This document shows, in pieces, positions 24,525-32,502 of a DNA stretch of 33,383 bases; within the stretch, counting starts at the first letter, position 1, and the number at the start of each line of letters is the position of its first letter. A program made the position numbers and the translations under genes. This stretch comes from Hyphomicrobiales bacterium. GTDB taxonomy: Bacteria > Pseudomonadota > Alphaproteobacteria > Rhizobiales > Beijerinckiaceae. Below the pieces are notes generated by a model, which was not told the origin of the DNA, made no database searches, and saw only the letters and a list, made by a program, of their open reading frames with translations. The stretch lies in contig QBLV01000030.1 of assembly GCA_003241815.1 (NCBI GenBank), positions 1-33,383 on the forward strand. The letters run 5' to 3'.

Positions 24525-24646
24525 CACAGCCCTCATCCTGAGGAGCCGCGCAGCGGCGTCTCGAAGGATGCTCCAGATGACTCCGGTATCTCCTGGAGCA
24601 TCCTTCGAGACGCGAGCTTCGCTCGCTCCACAGGATGAGGGCTGTG
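24525..24646. repeat. Large nested perfect palindromic repeat, 122 bp
   Basis: Outer arms 24525-24540 and 24631-24646 (cacagccctcatcctg and its complement) match exactly over 16 bp. Inner arms 24556-24575 and 24594-24613 match exactly over 20 bp (core tctcgaaggatgctcc), around an 18-base loop. The linkers aggagccgcgcagcg and gcgagcttcgctcgctc also have internal symmetry. From memory, repeats with cctcatcctgagg and tctcgaaggatg cores are widely dispersed in Hyphomicrobiales genomes. It fills nearly all of the 157-base gap between ATPase and permease. Confidence 0.88.
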
Positions 24647-24662
24647 AGATGAGAGGCGGAGC

Positions 24663-25541
24663 ATGACGCCTCCCATATCGCCGACCGCAGATCATAACGG
24701 CACCGATGCCGAAGCCCGCCCGGTTTTGGTGACCGAGCCGCGCATCCTCGGCCTTCCCGCCAGCGCCTGGCCGCGCATCCTCGCTCCGATCGTGATCGGG
24801 GTCGTCACGCTGGCTGCCTGGGAATTCGCCGTCCGCTGGAACGCCATCCCGGCCTATATCCTGCCTGGACCGGTCCTGATCGGCCAGACGCTCGTGTCCG
24901 ACTGGGGCACGCTCTCGGGCTCGCTCTGGATCACGCTGAAGATCACCTTCCTGGCGCTTGCCGCGGCGGTCATTGTCGGCGTGTCGCTCGCCGTGCTCTT
25001 CACCCAGTCGAAATGGCTGGAGATGTCGCTTTTGCCCTATGCCGTGATCCTGCAGGTGACGCCGATCGTGGCGATCGCGCCGCTGATCATCATCTGGGCT
25101 GGCGACGTCAATCTCGCGCTGCTGATCTGCGCCTGGATCGTCGCCTTCTTCCCGATCCTGTCCAACACCATCCTCGGGCTGAACTCGGCCGACCACAACC
25201 TGGTTAACCTGTTCCAGCTCTATGGCGCGACCCGCTGGCAGACCATGCGCCATCTCAAGCTGCCCGCTGCCTTGCCCTATTTCCTGGCGGGGCTGAAGAT
25301 TTCGGGCGGTCTTGCCCTGATTGGCGCCGTCGTGGCGGAGTTCGTCGCCGGCACCGGCGGCAGCGCTTCGGGGCTGGCCTATCGCATTCTTGAGGCGGGC
25401 TACCAGCTCAAGATTCCCCGTGTCTTTGCGGCTTTGCTGATGATCTCGCTGTCTGGAATCGCGATCTTTCTGGCGACAAGCTGGGTCTCGCATATGCTGC
25501 TGCGGCGCTGGCACGAAAGCGCCCTGAAGCGGGAGAATTGA
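24663..25541 (+). CDS. ABC transporter permease, SsuC/TauC type
   Basis: The 292-residue permease has a cytoplasmic N-terminus of about 35 residues, roughly six membrane helices and the EAA loop NLFQLYGATRWQTMRHLKLPAALPYFLAGLK, characteristic of the BPD_transp_1 permeases of sulfonate, nitrate, taurine or thiamine-precursor importers. A purine-rich site (gaggcgga) precedes the ATG. It partners the ATPase 157 bases upstream across a large palindromic repeat. Its stop is one base before the start of the FAD-dependent enzyme gene, so transporter and enzyme are co-translated, which suggests that the enzyme acts on the imported compound. Confidence 0.93.
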   Translation: MTPPISPTADHNGTDAEARPVLVTEPRILGLPASAWPRILAPIVIGVVTLAAWEFAVRWNAIPAYILPGPVLIGQTLVSDWGTLSGSLWITLKITFLALAAAVIVGVSLAVLFTQSKWLEMSLLPYAVILQVTPIVAIAPLIIIWAGDVNLALLICAWIVAFFPILSNTILGLNSADHNLVNLFQLYGATRWQTMRHLKLPAALPYFLAGLKISGGLALIGAVVAEFVAGTGGSASGLAYRILEAGYQLKIPRVFAALLMISLSGIAIFLATSWVSHMLLRRWHESALKREN

Positions 25542-25542
25542 G

Positions 25543-26934
25543 ATGAGCGCCCTGCCGGAACGCAAGTCGAAGATTGCGCAGCCCTCGCGTTACGATATCG
25601 CCGCGCTGAAGGACGATCTCGACGGCATCGCGCTGATCGACGAGGCCCAAATCGTGCGCAAGCGCTCGCGCGATTTCTTCTGGTATTCGCCGATCCTGAA
25701 CCAGCTCCTCGCCGACAAATCGGCCGACATCATCGCGACGCCGCGCGACGAGGCCGAGGTGATCCGCATCGCCGCAGCCTGTGCCAGGCGGCGCATCCCG
25801 CTCACCGTCCGCGCCGCCGGCACGGGCAATTACGGCCAGGCGGTCCCGCTCGAAGGTGGCGTGCTGCTCGACATCACCGGCCTGACCGGCATCGAATGGC
25901 AGAAGACCGGCGTGGTCCGTACCGCAGCCGGCTCCCGCATGATCGACGTCGACATCGCGATGCGCGACTTGGGTTACGAGCAGCGCATGCATCCCTCGAC
26001 CAAGCGCAGTGCGACGGTCGGCGGCTTCGTCGCCGGCGGCTCCGGCGGTGTCGGCTCCGTCACCTATGGCGGCTTGCGCGAACCCGGCAACATCCTCGCC
26101 GCGCGCATCGTCACGGTCGAGGAGGAGCCGCGGATCATCGAGCTGCGTGACGATGCCGCCCAGAAGGTCAACCGCGCCTATGGCACCACCGGCATCATCA
26201 CGGCGCTGGAAATGCCGCTTGCGCCGGCCTGGCCGTGGATCGACGTCGTCGTCGCCTTCGACCACTACATGGAGGCCTTTCAGGCCGGCTACGAGGTCGC
26301 GCTCGCCGATGGCATCGTCAAGAAACTGGTGACGCCGATCTCGTCGCAGATCACGCCCCGCTTCGGCGCGTTGAAGGCGCAGTGCCCGGATGGCAAGAGC
26401 ATCCTGATCTGCATGATCGCCGAGGGCTCGCTGGGCCCGTTCAGGGCGATCGTCGGCAAGAGGGGCACGATTACCCACGAGGCCCCTTCGGAAGAGGGGC
26501 CTGGCACCGTCCCGCTCTACGAATACACCTGGAACCACACCACGCTGCAATGGCTGAAGAGCGACCGCTCGATCACGTATCTACAGTGCCTGTTCCCGCA
26601 TGACCGTCTCGTCGCGAGCGCCCGCGAGACGATAGCCGCCTTTGGGGACGAGTTGCTGCCACATCACGAATTCATCCGCTTCGGCGGCAGGGTGACGGCA
26701 AGTGCACTTCCGATCCTGCGCTATTCAACGCCCGAACGCCTCAACGAGATCATCGCCCAGCATGAGGCAGCGGGCGTCTTCATCGCCAACCCCCATGTCG
26801 TCTCGCTGGAGGAGGGCAGCCGCCACAAACGCGCGGACGCCGACCAGCTCGGCTTCAAGCGCGAGGTCGATCCGCGCGGCCTGCTCAACCCGGGCAAGAT
26901 GACGAGCTTCGTCGCGGATGTTCAGGCGAAATAG
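25543..26934 (+). CDS. FAD-binding oxidoreductase (VAO/PCMH family)
   Basis: The 463-residue protein has the FAD_binding_4 fold: the pyrophosphate loop at residues 87-100 (LTVRAAGTGNYGQA), the second FAD segment SATVGGFVAGGSGGVGSVTYGG at 156-177, and the C-terminal GLLNPGKM motif typical of glycolate- and lactate-oxidase-like members. No CxxC or iron-sulphur motif is fused. It is the last gene of the NMT1-type importer operon, one base after the permease, and probably oxidises the imported ligand (hydroxy acid, amine or ring). Its 3' end overlaps the convergent CheZ-like gene by 13 bases. Confidence 0.87.
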   Translation: MSALPERKSKIAQPSRYDIAALKDDLDGIALIDEAQIVRKRSRDFFWYSPILNQLLADKSADIIATPRDEAEVIRIAAACARRRIPLTVRAAGTGNYGQAVPLEGGVLLDITGLTGIEWQKTGVVRTAAGSRMIDVDIAMRDLGYEQRMHPSTKRSATVGGFVAGGSGGVGSVTYGGLREPGNILAARIVTVEEEPRIIELRDDAAQKVNRAYGTTGIITALEMPLAPAWPWIDVVVAFDHYMEAFQAGYEVALADGIVKKLVTPISSQITPRFGALKAQCPDGKSILICMIAEGSLGPFRAIVGKRGTITHEAPSEEGPGTVPLYEYTWNHTTLQWLKSDRSITYLQCLFPHDRLVASARETIAAFGDELLPHHEFIRFGGRVTASALPILRYSTPERLNEIIAQHEAAGVFIANPHVVSLEEGSRHKRADADQLGFKREVDPRGLLNPGKMTSFVADVQAK

Positions 26935-27869
26935 GCGAGCTTCTTGTCGGCAGACAATGCATCGAGTTCGCGCAGGCCTGCCTCGGAACCGGACACGGGC
27001 AACGGGGCCATGGTCGGATACTCGTCGGCGAGACGCTGTTGGATGGCGGCGAGCGGCGAAGGCCGTTCCACCAGGCTGACTGCAGCCTCGTCGGGCGCTT
27101 CCTCGAAGACGATGTCATCGTCGAACGACTGGATCGAGCCGATCCTTGGCTCGACATCCCCCAGCATATCCGTCGTCAGGCGCCTGCCGGCGCGCTGCGA
27201 AGGTGCGAGGTCGTCGATCTCAATGATCTCGATGTCGTCATAGCTGCTCAGCGGATCGGCCCTGCGCGGGGTGAACTCCAGATTCCGCTGTGTTGCCGGG
27301 GCGTAGGGCTCGGCGGCGATCCCTGCGTCCGGGGAAAGACCCGAAACGGCGCGCAGGCTGCTGTCGAGCATCGCGATGGTATCGGCGATCTTGTCGATCT
27401 GTTGCACCGTGCCGTCGACAATGACAGTCGCGGCCGAGATCTCGGCTGCGCGCTGGTCGAGCATGTCACACAGTGCCTCGTTCGCGCCGGCTTCGCGCAG
27501 GCTCCAGGCGGCCTCCTGCATGCTTTCCGTGGCCCGGACGATCGTGCCCGCCGCCGTTGCGATCCGCGCCGCCAGACCCGACGCGCGCTCCTCGGCCTTG
27601 CCGCTGATCCGTTCGAGGTCGATGCGCAGGTCGGTGATCAGGGCGGCTGCTTCGCTCATATCGGGCTCGGCTGCCGGCTGAGGCAGGCCAATGCCGACCA
27701 CGCGTTCGATCCGGCCGATCGCGCTCAGAAGCTGCATCGTGTCGGCCTGCCGGTTACGCTTGGCGAATTCGGCCATGAACCAGCGGCCGCGAGCCGTCTC
27801 CATGACTGCAGTCTCGATCGCCTCGTAGTCCGTTTCGCTCAGCGGTGTCAGTGACCGCGCTTCGCTCAT
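26922..27869 (-). CDS. CheZ-like protein (putative CheY-P phosphatase relative)
   Basis: The 315-residue soluble protein opens with LSETDYEAIETAVMETARGRWFMAEFAKRNRQAD, a helix conserved in alphaproteobacterial proteins often labelled CheZ-related. A long helical region follows (residues 70-175). Its VDGTVQQIDKIADTI segment aligns with the CheZ active-site helix (FQDITGQ-type): Asp152 and Gln156 occupy the DxxxQ positions of E. coli CheZ Asp143 and Gln147, followed by the shared IDKI. The C-terminal 130 residues are acidic and probably disordered (SSYDDIEIIEIDDL, SFDDDIVFEEAPDE), ending in a basic or hydrophobic DKKLAYFA tail that could serve as a docking peptide. It stands alone, with no chemotaxis genes nearby. 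Function as a response-regulator phosphatase is inferred. Confidence 0.68.
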   Translation of the reverse strand: MSEARSLTPLSETDYEAIETAVMETARGRWFMAEFAKRNRQADTMQLLSAIGRIERVVGIGLPQPAAEPDMSEAAALITDLRIDLERISGKAEERASGLAARIATAAGTIVRATESMQEAAWSLREAGANEALCDMLDQRAAEISAATVIVDGTVQQIDKIADTIAMLDSSLRAVSGLSPDAGIAAEPYAPATQRNLEFTPRRADPLSSYDDIEIIEIDDLAPSQRAGRRLTTDMLGDVEPRIGSIQSFDDDIVFEEAPDEAAVSLVERPSPLAAIQQRLADEYPTMAPLPVSGSEAGLRELDALSADKKLAYFA

Positions 27870-28161
27870 GACTAAGCCTGTTCTCCAAGGACTGGCCGAA
27901 TCGGGTTCGTCAGTCGTGATGCACCGTTGAAAAGCCTGGCATCGGAGTGCTTAACGAAGCGTTCCCAAACGGCAGGCGCGATACCGGCGGTTTGGCTGCG
28001 TACCGGTCAGAAACCACGCAGTTCGCCGCTGTTGCATCGCTGCCCTTGCCAAGCGCAATAGGCACGGCGATACAGGCCAAAGGGGTGGAGTCACGCTTGG
28101 AATCGAGCGTTACGAGGCGTTGCAGCACCGTCGAGCGCGGGCAAGGGACATCACGCAGACC
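27870..28161. other. Divergent intergenic region between CheZ-like gene and mla operon
   Basis: This gap of 292 bases must contain the promoters of both the leftward CheZ-like gene and the rightward mla operon. It is less GC-rich than the flanking genes. A TTGAAA at about 27927 with an 18-base spacer to TTAACG is a possible but weak promoter toward mla. No hairpin terminator, RNA gene or palindromic repeat of the type seen elsewhere in the window was found. Short open frames here have no family-like sequence. Confidence 0.3.
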
Positions 28162-29307
28162 ATGGCGAGCCCCGATACCGCCGAACCGCAAGCCATCTTT
28201 CGTGACGACGACGGCACGCTTGCCGTGGTGCTCGCCGGCTCCTGGAGCGCCGATCGCGCGCCCCGCGTCGAGAGCCTCGCCACCGAAATTGCGGAGCGCG
28301 TCGCGCAGGCTTCGCGGGCCCGGCTCGACCTGTCGGCCGTGGTCAGGCTCGATACGCTCGGTGCCTATGTCCTCAACCGCATCAAGCACCAGCAGGAGGC
28401 GGCCGGGGCGGCCGTCGAAATCGTCAGCAAACGGCCCGAGCATGGCGTCATGCTGGCCGAGGTGGGCGTTCATGACCACCACCTGTCGACGCCGCACAAA
28501 CAGTTCCGTGTCGCCGACGTCCTGGTGAACATCGGCGCGGCAGTGGTGAGCTTCGGACGCGACATGGTCGCAGGCTCGATGTTTCTCGGGGAGATCGTCA
28601 GCGGATCTGCCAGTGTCGTGCTCGGCCCGCGCAAGTTTCGCGGTCCTGCTTTGGTCAACCAGATCGAGCTGATCGCCTTCAACGGCGCGCCGATCATCAT
28701 GCTGATCTCGTTCCTGGTGGGCTGCATCGTCGCGCAGCAGGGCATTTTTCAGCTCCAGCAGTTCGGCGCCACCGTTTTCGTGGTGAATCTCACCGGTATC
28801 CTCATCCTGCGCGAACTCGCTGTGCTGCTGACCTCGATCATGATCGCCGGTCGCTCCGGTTCGGCGATCACGGCCGAGATCGGTTCGATGAAGATGCGCG
28901 AGGAGATCGATGCACTGCGCGTCATGGGCCTCGACCCGATCGAGGTGCTGATCATTCCGCGCATTCTGGCCCTGGTGATTTCCCTGCCGATCCTGACCTT
29001 CATCTCTGCGATGTCGGGGCTGACGGGGGCCGCGCTGGTGTCCTGGCTCTATGGCGGTATCGGGATGGATACCTTCCTGGCGCGGCTGCAATCCGTCATC
29101 ACCTGGAAGCACTTTGCCGTGGGCCTCGTGAAAGCCCCATTCATGGCGTTCGTCATCGGGCTGATCGCCTCCATGGAGGGGCTGGCGGTCAAGGGCTCTT
29201 CGGAGTCGCTCGGCCGCCAGGTCACGGCCTCGGTCGTGAAGGCGATCTTCATGGTGATCGTGGTCGACGCACTGTTCGCCATGTTCTTCTCGTCGATCGA
29301 ATTCTGA
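28162..29307 (+). CDS. mlaE: MlaE-type lipid-transport permease with N-terminal STAS domain
   Basis: The 381-residue protein fuses a STAS-like domain (residues about 12-95, including LAVVLAGSWSADRAP and RLDLSAVVRLDTLGAYVLNRI) to an MlaE permease. In E. coli the STAS subunit is the separate MlaB, so here MlaB appears to be built into MlaE. Permease hallmarks are NQIELIAFNGAPIIMLISFLVG, the MLA signature RELAVLLTSIMIAGRSGSAITAEIGSM and EIDALRVMGLDPIEVL. It functions in phospholipid traffic between inner and outer membrane. I start it at ATG 28162 (MASPDTAEP); a TTG at 28120 is open but unlikely. It is first in an operon with mlaF (13 bases later), mlaD and a lipoprotein gene. Confidence 0.93.
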   Translation: MASPDTAEPQAIFRDDDGTLAVVLAGSWSADRAPRVESLATEIAERVAQASRARLDLSAVVRLDTLGAYVLNRIKHQQEAAGAAVEIVSKRPEHGVMLAEVGVHDHHLSTPHKQFRVADVLVNIGAAVVSFGRDMVAGSMFLGEIVSGSASVVLGPRKFRGPALVNQIELIAFNGAPIIMLISFLVGCIVAQQGIFQLQQFGATVFVVNLTGILILRELAVLLTSIMIAGRSGSAITAEIGSMKMREEIDALRVMGLDPIEVLIIPRILALVISLPILTFISAMSGLTGAALVSWLYGGIGMDTFLARLQSVITWKHFAVGLVKAPFMAFVIGLIASMEGLAVKGSSESLGRQVTASVVKAIFMVIVVDALFAMFFSSIEF

Positions 29308-29320
29308 GGGCGCGGCGCAG

Positions 29321-30214
29321 ATGAGCGAACAGGGACTTCGCGACGCGCCGCATCAAGCTGCGTCTGCAGGCTCCGTCGGCCCAGAGGGCGTCGTGCCGGA
29401 TCAGGTGCAGCGCGCGCCGGGCGAGGCGACGGAATCCGACGTCGTGATCCGCGTGCGCGACCTGAAGGTCGCCTTCGGCCCCAAGGTCATCATGCAAGGG
29501 CTCGACCTTGACGTCATGCGGGGCGAGATCCTGGGCTTCGTCGGCGGCTCCGGCCAGGGTAAGTCGGTGCTAACGCGCACCATCCTTGGTCTAGTTCAAA
29601 AGTCCGGTGGCACGATCGAGGTCTTCGGCGAGGACGTCGATGACATGACGACGCTTCAGCGGCGCGCGGTGGAGCGCCGTTTCGGCGTCATGTTCCAGCA
29701 GGGAGCACTGTTTTCGGCGCTCTCCGTGAAGCAGAACATTCAGGTGCCGATGCGCGAATATCTCAAGCTGTCGCCTGGGCTGCTCGACGAACTGGCCATG
29801 GTGAAGCTCGACCTCGTGGGCCTGCCGGCCGATGCTGCCGACAAGTCGCCCTCCGAGCTGTCGGGCGGCATGATCAAGCGTGCCGCGCTGGCCCGCGCCC
29901 TGGCGCTCGATCCCGACATCGTCTTTCTCGACGAGCCGACATCGGGCCTGGATCCGATCGGCGCCGCGGAATTCGACCAGCTTATCATGACCCTCAAGCA
30001 GACTTTGGGGCTGACCGTGTTCATGGTAACGCACGACCTCGACAGTCTTTATTCCGCCTGTGACCGGATCGCCGCATTGGCGGACAAGAAGGTCATAGCG
30101 GTCGGTCCGCTGGCCACGATGCTGGCGTCCGACCATCCTTGGCTCAAGGCCTATTTCGGCGGGGAGCGGGCGCAGGCCCGGCTGCCGTCAAGCGAACGGG
30201 AAGAAACAGCCTAG
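29321..30214 (+). CDS. mlaF: MlaF-type ABC ATPase
   Basis: The 297-residue ATPase has a long, low-complexity N-terminal extension (about 40 residues) before the ABC domain. Motifs: Walker A GGSGQGKS at 75-82, Q-loop VMFQQGALFSAL, signature LSGGM at 180-184 followed by IKRAALARALALDPDI, Walker B VFLDEPTSGLDPIGA at 201-215, and H-loop MVTHDLDSLYSACDRIA. These match the MlaF group, which powers retrograde phospholipid transport with MlaE. The stop lies three bases before the mlaD start, showing tight operon organisation. Confidence 0.95.
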   Translation: MSEQGLRDAPHQAASAGSVGPEGVVPDQVQRAPGEATESDVVIRVRDLKVAFGPKVIMQGLDLDVMRGEILGFVGGSGQGKSVLTRTILGLVQKSGGTIEVFGEDVDDMTTLQRRAVERRFGVMFQQGALFSALSVKQNIQVPMREYLKLSPGLLDELAMVKLDLVGLPADAADKSPSELSGGMIKRAALARALALDPDIVFLDEPTSGLDPIGAAEFDQLIMTLKQTLGLTVFMVTHDLDSLYSACDRIAALADKKVIAVGPLATMLASDHPWLKAYFGGERAQARLPSSEREETA

Positions 30215-30217
30215 ACC

Positions 30218-31360
30218 ATGGAATCGCGAGCAAATTATGCGCTGGTCGGACTGTTCACCCTCGCCATCCTGGCGGCGCTGTTCGGCTTCGTATTTTGGTT
30301 CAACAGCGGCGGCGCAGGCAAAAGAACCGATGTCCGCGTCATCTTCAGCGGCACGGTGACGGGGCTTGGTCGCGGGTCCAGCGTCCTCTTCAACGGCCTT
30401 CGCGTCGGCGAGGTCACGCGAATCGAATTGCAGCCCGACGATCCGCGCCGCATTTACGCGGTGATCCAGATCGATACCTCGACGCCGCTGCGGGTCGATA
30501 CCCGCGCCCGCATTGAGGCGCAGGGGCTGGCCGGTGTCGTCGCAGTGCAGCTTCTCGGCGGCGATCCCAATTCGCCGGTCCTGACCGCCGAGCCCGGCCA
30601 ATCGATGCCGACGATCATTGCCGAGCGTTCCGAATTCCAGGACATCCTTGAAACCGTGAGGACGATCGCAAAGCGCGCCGACGAGGTGCTCGGCAGCGTC
30701 GAGGGGCTTGTCAAGGACAATGCCGGCTCGATCAGCAACACCGTCAGGAACGTCGAGAAATTCTCGGCTGCATTGGGTAACAATTCCGATGGCATCGACA
30801 AGCTGATGCAGAGCTTCGGCACGATTGCCGACACCATAGCGCCGCTCTCGCAGAAATTGGGCGTGCTGAGCGAAGAACTGACGCAGATCGTACGCTCGGT
30901 CGACAGGAATAAGGTCTCCGAGATCATCGGCAACGTCGACAGGTTCACAGCCGCGCTCGGCGGCTCCAGCGACGACGTTGGCAAGGCCGTCAAGGACGTG
31001 GCCGCGATCACCGGAAAGCTCAACGCGGCGGCCGATCAGGTCGAGGGGGTGATGAAGAGCGCGCAGGCCTTCCTGAACACGGCAGCCGGCAAGGACGGCC
31101 GCAGCGCCTTCTCCGAGGTCAGCGACGCTGCGAAGTCGATCCGCGTGCTCGCCGACAATCTCGACAAGCGCACGGCGGAGATCACCGCCGGCATCAGCCG
31201 CTTCACCGGTCCCGGCCTGCGCGACATCGAGACGCTGGCAAGCGAGGGACGTCGCACGCTGACGGACCTAAACCGCACCCTGCGGAGTTTGGAACGTAAC
31301 CCGCAGCAGTTCATCTTCGGCGGCAAGCCCCCGCTTCCTCAATATGGTGGATCCCGCTAG
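30218..31360 (+). CDS. mlaD: MCE-domain (MlaD-type) lipid-binding protein
   Basis: The 380-residue protein has one N-terminal membrane anchor (residues 7-28, YALVGLFTLAILAALFGFVF), then an MCE domain at about 37-115 (VRVIFSGTVTGLGRGSSVLFNGLRVGEV, ARIEAQGLAGVVAVQLLGG) and a long, mainly helical C-terminal region (about 130-350) with repeated amphipathic segments such as DKLMQSFGTIADTIAPLSQK. The long helical tail, much larger than that of E. coli MlaD (183 residues), is common in alphaproteobacterial MCE proteins and could form a channel-like needle across the periplasm. The gene ends in a disordered GGKPPLPQYGGSR tail and abuts or overlaps the lipoprotein gene. Confidence 0.93.
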   Translation: MESRANYALVGLFTLAILAALFGFVFWFNSGGAGKRTDVRVIFSGTVTGLGRGSSVLFNGLRVGEVTRIELQPDDPRRIYAVIQIDTSTPLRVDTRARIEAQGLAGVVAVQLLGGDPNSPVLTAEPGQSMPTIIAERSEFQDILETVRTIAKRADEVLGSVEGLVKDNAGSISNTVRNVEKFSAALGNNSDGIDKLMQSFGTIADTIAPLSQKLGVLSEELTQIVRSVDRNKVSEIIGNVDRFTAALGGSSDDVGKAVKDVAAITGKLNAAADQVEGVMKSAQAFLNTAAGKDGRSAFSEVSDAAKSIRVLADNLDKRTAEITAGISRFTGPGLRDIETLASEGRRTLTDLNRTLRSLERNPQQFIFGGKPPLPQYGGSR

Positions 31361-31364
31361 ACCG

Positions 31365-31976
31365 ATGATCACGATCAAGGCCCCACTCGCGCCCCGAACC
31401 CCACTCCGCAAACCCGCCACCCTCGCGCTCGCGCTAACGGCCGCTCTGCTGCTGGCCGGATGCGGCGGGGGCAGCGCGCCGACCACCTATGATCTGTCCG
31501 CCCCGCGCGATTTCGGGCGTCTCGCCAGTTCGCGCACGACACTCGTCGTGGCCGAGCCCACGACGGTTCAGGCGCTCGATTCCGACCGGGTCATCGTCAA
31601 GGACTCGACCGGCGCACTCTCCTTCCTCGGCGGCGCCCAATGGGCCGACCGTGTGCCGAAGCTGGTGCAGGTCCGGTTGATCCAGACCTTCGAGAACGGC
31701 AGCCGGCTGGGTGCCGTGGCGCGTCCGGGCGATCGCATCACGCCCGAGGTGCAACTCGTCACCGACATCCGCAGCTTCAATATGGATGCCGCGAGTGGCA
31801 TGGCCGTGGTCGAGATCACCGCCAAGCTGGTCGGGGACCGCACCGGCGATATCCGGCGTGCGCGGATGTTCTCCGCCCGCGTTCCGGCCGGTGGCGTCGA
31901 TGGTGCGGGCGCGACCCAGGCCCTCGACCGTGCCTTGTCGCAGGTCCTGATCGAGATCGTGCGCTGGGCGCGTTGA
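31365..31976 (+). CDS. ABC-type transport auxiliary lipoprotein (Mla/Pqi associated)
   Basis: The product of about 203 residues has a lipoprotein signal peptide with lipobox LLAGC (Cys at about residue 33), followed by GGGSAPTTYDLSAPRDF, a pattern typical of the ABC-type transport auxiliary lipoprotein component family (PqiC-like). The core has VVAEPTTVQALDSDRVIVKD and AQWADRVPKLVQVRLIQTFE. Such lipoproteins sit on the inner leaflet of the outer membrane as docking partner for MCE systems. I prefer ATG 31365, which gives a conventional basic-hydrophobic signal; ATG 31344 would overlap mlaD by 17 bases and add seven residues. It is the last gene of the mla operon; no MlaC or VacJ/MlaA gene follows. 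Confidence 0.88.
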   Translation: MITIKAPLAPRTPLRKPATLALALTAALLLAGCGGGSAPTTYDLSAPRDFGRLASSRTTLVVAEPTTVQALDSDRVIVKDSTGALSFLGGAQWADRVPKLVQVRLIQTFENGSRLGAVARPGDRITPEVQLVTDIRSFNMDAASGMAVVEITAKLVGDRTGDIRRARMFSARVPAGGVDGAGATQALDRALSQVLIEIVRWAR

Positions 31977-32013
31977 TAGCGCCGACTGTTCATCGAGGCC
32001 GTTTTCTCCGGGC

Positions 32014-32044
32014 TTGACTTCGAGTGCGCTCGAAGCGGTACCTG
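32014..32044 (+). promoter_or_regulatory. MerR-type promoter with 19-bp spacer and central dyad operator
   Basis: TTGACT (-35, 32014-32019) and TACCTG (-10, 32039-32044) are separated by 19 bases, the over-long spacing typical of MerR-family targets. A near-perfect dyad cttcgagtgcgctcgaag (32018-32035) fills the spacer. It lies 30 bases before the merR-like start codon, so it is probably the autoregulated promoter of the MerR/CMD pair. Confidence 0.75.
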
Positions 32045-32073
32045 TTCTGGCGTCGAGAACGGAAGAGGCCGTC

Positions 32074-32502
32074 ATGAAGATCGGCGAACTGGCCAGACGA
32101 TGCGGCATGACTGCCCATACCATCCGCTACTACGAGCGGATCGGGCTTCTGCCCTATGCGCATCGGGACGGCGGGCAGCAGCGTGAGTACGATGCCTCCA
32201 TCCTTGTCTGGATCGAATTCCTCGATCGTCTGAAAACGACGGGAATGCCGATCCGCGACATGCTGCGCTACGCAAAGCTGCGGGGTACGGGCGACGCGAC
32301 CAATCGCGAACGTCGCCTGTTGCTGGAGGAGCATCGCGCGGCTGTCGCCGCCCGCATCACCAGTCTTCGCGAATCTCTCTCCGCCCTCGATGCCAAGATC
32401 GCCGGCTATGGCGAAGCGGAACGAAGGCTTTCCTCTCATGCTCCATCCAACCCATCCGAAACCGGACGACCGTTACGTGCGCGGACAGCGCGCGCTCGCT
32501 GA
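32074..32502 (+). CDS. MerR-family transcriptional regulator
   Basis: The 142-residue regulator starts MKIGELARRCGMTAHTIRYYERIGLL, the canonical MerR winged-helix N-terminus, followed by the wing (GGQQREYD) and a coiled-coil dimerisation helix (about residues 75-115, NRERRLLLEEHRAAVAARITSLRESLSAL). The only cysteine is Cys10 in the HTH, so this is not a metal or redox sensor of the MerR/SoxR type; it resembles the AdhR/NmlR-like one-component group. The tail (SETGRPLRARTARAR) is basic and unusual, and is encoded in the region overlapping the next gene. Ribosome site GGAAGAGG precedes the ATG. A 19-bp-spacer promoter lies immediately upstream. Confidence 0.92.
   Translation: MKIGELARRCGMTAHTIRYYERIGLLPYAHRDGGQQREYDASILVWIEFLDRLKTTGMPIRDMLRYAKLRGTGDATNRERRLLLEEHRAAVAARITSLRESLSALDAKIAGYGEAERRLSSHAPSNPSETGRPLRARTARAR

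Noticed and set aside
24525-24646. CRISPR or insertion-sequence end
   Set aside because: Only one nested palindrome, no direct-repeat/spacer series and no transposase; fits a dispersed palindromic element.
27870-28161. Small open frame at 27947-28528 across the intergenic region into mlaE
   Set aside because: Becomes Arg/Ser-rich and antisense-like within mlaE; no family signal.
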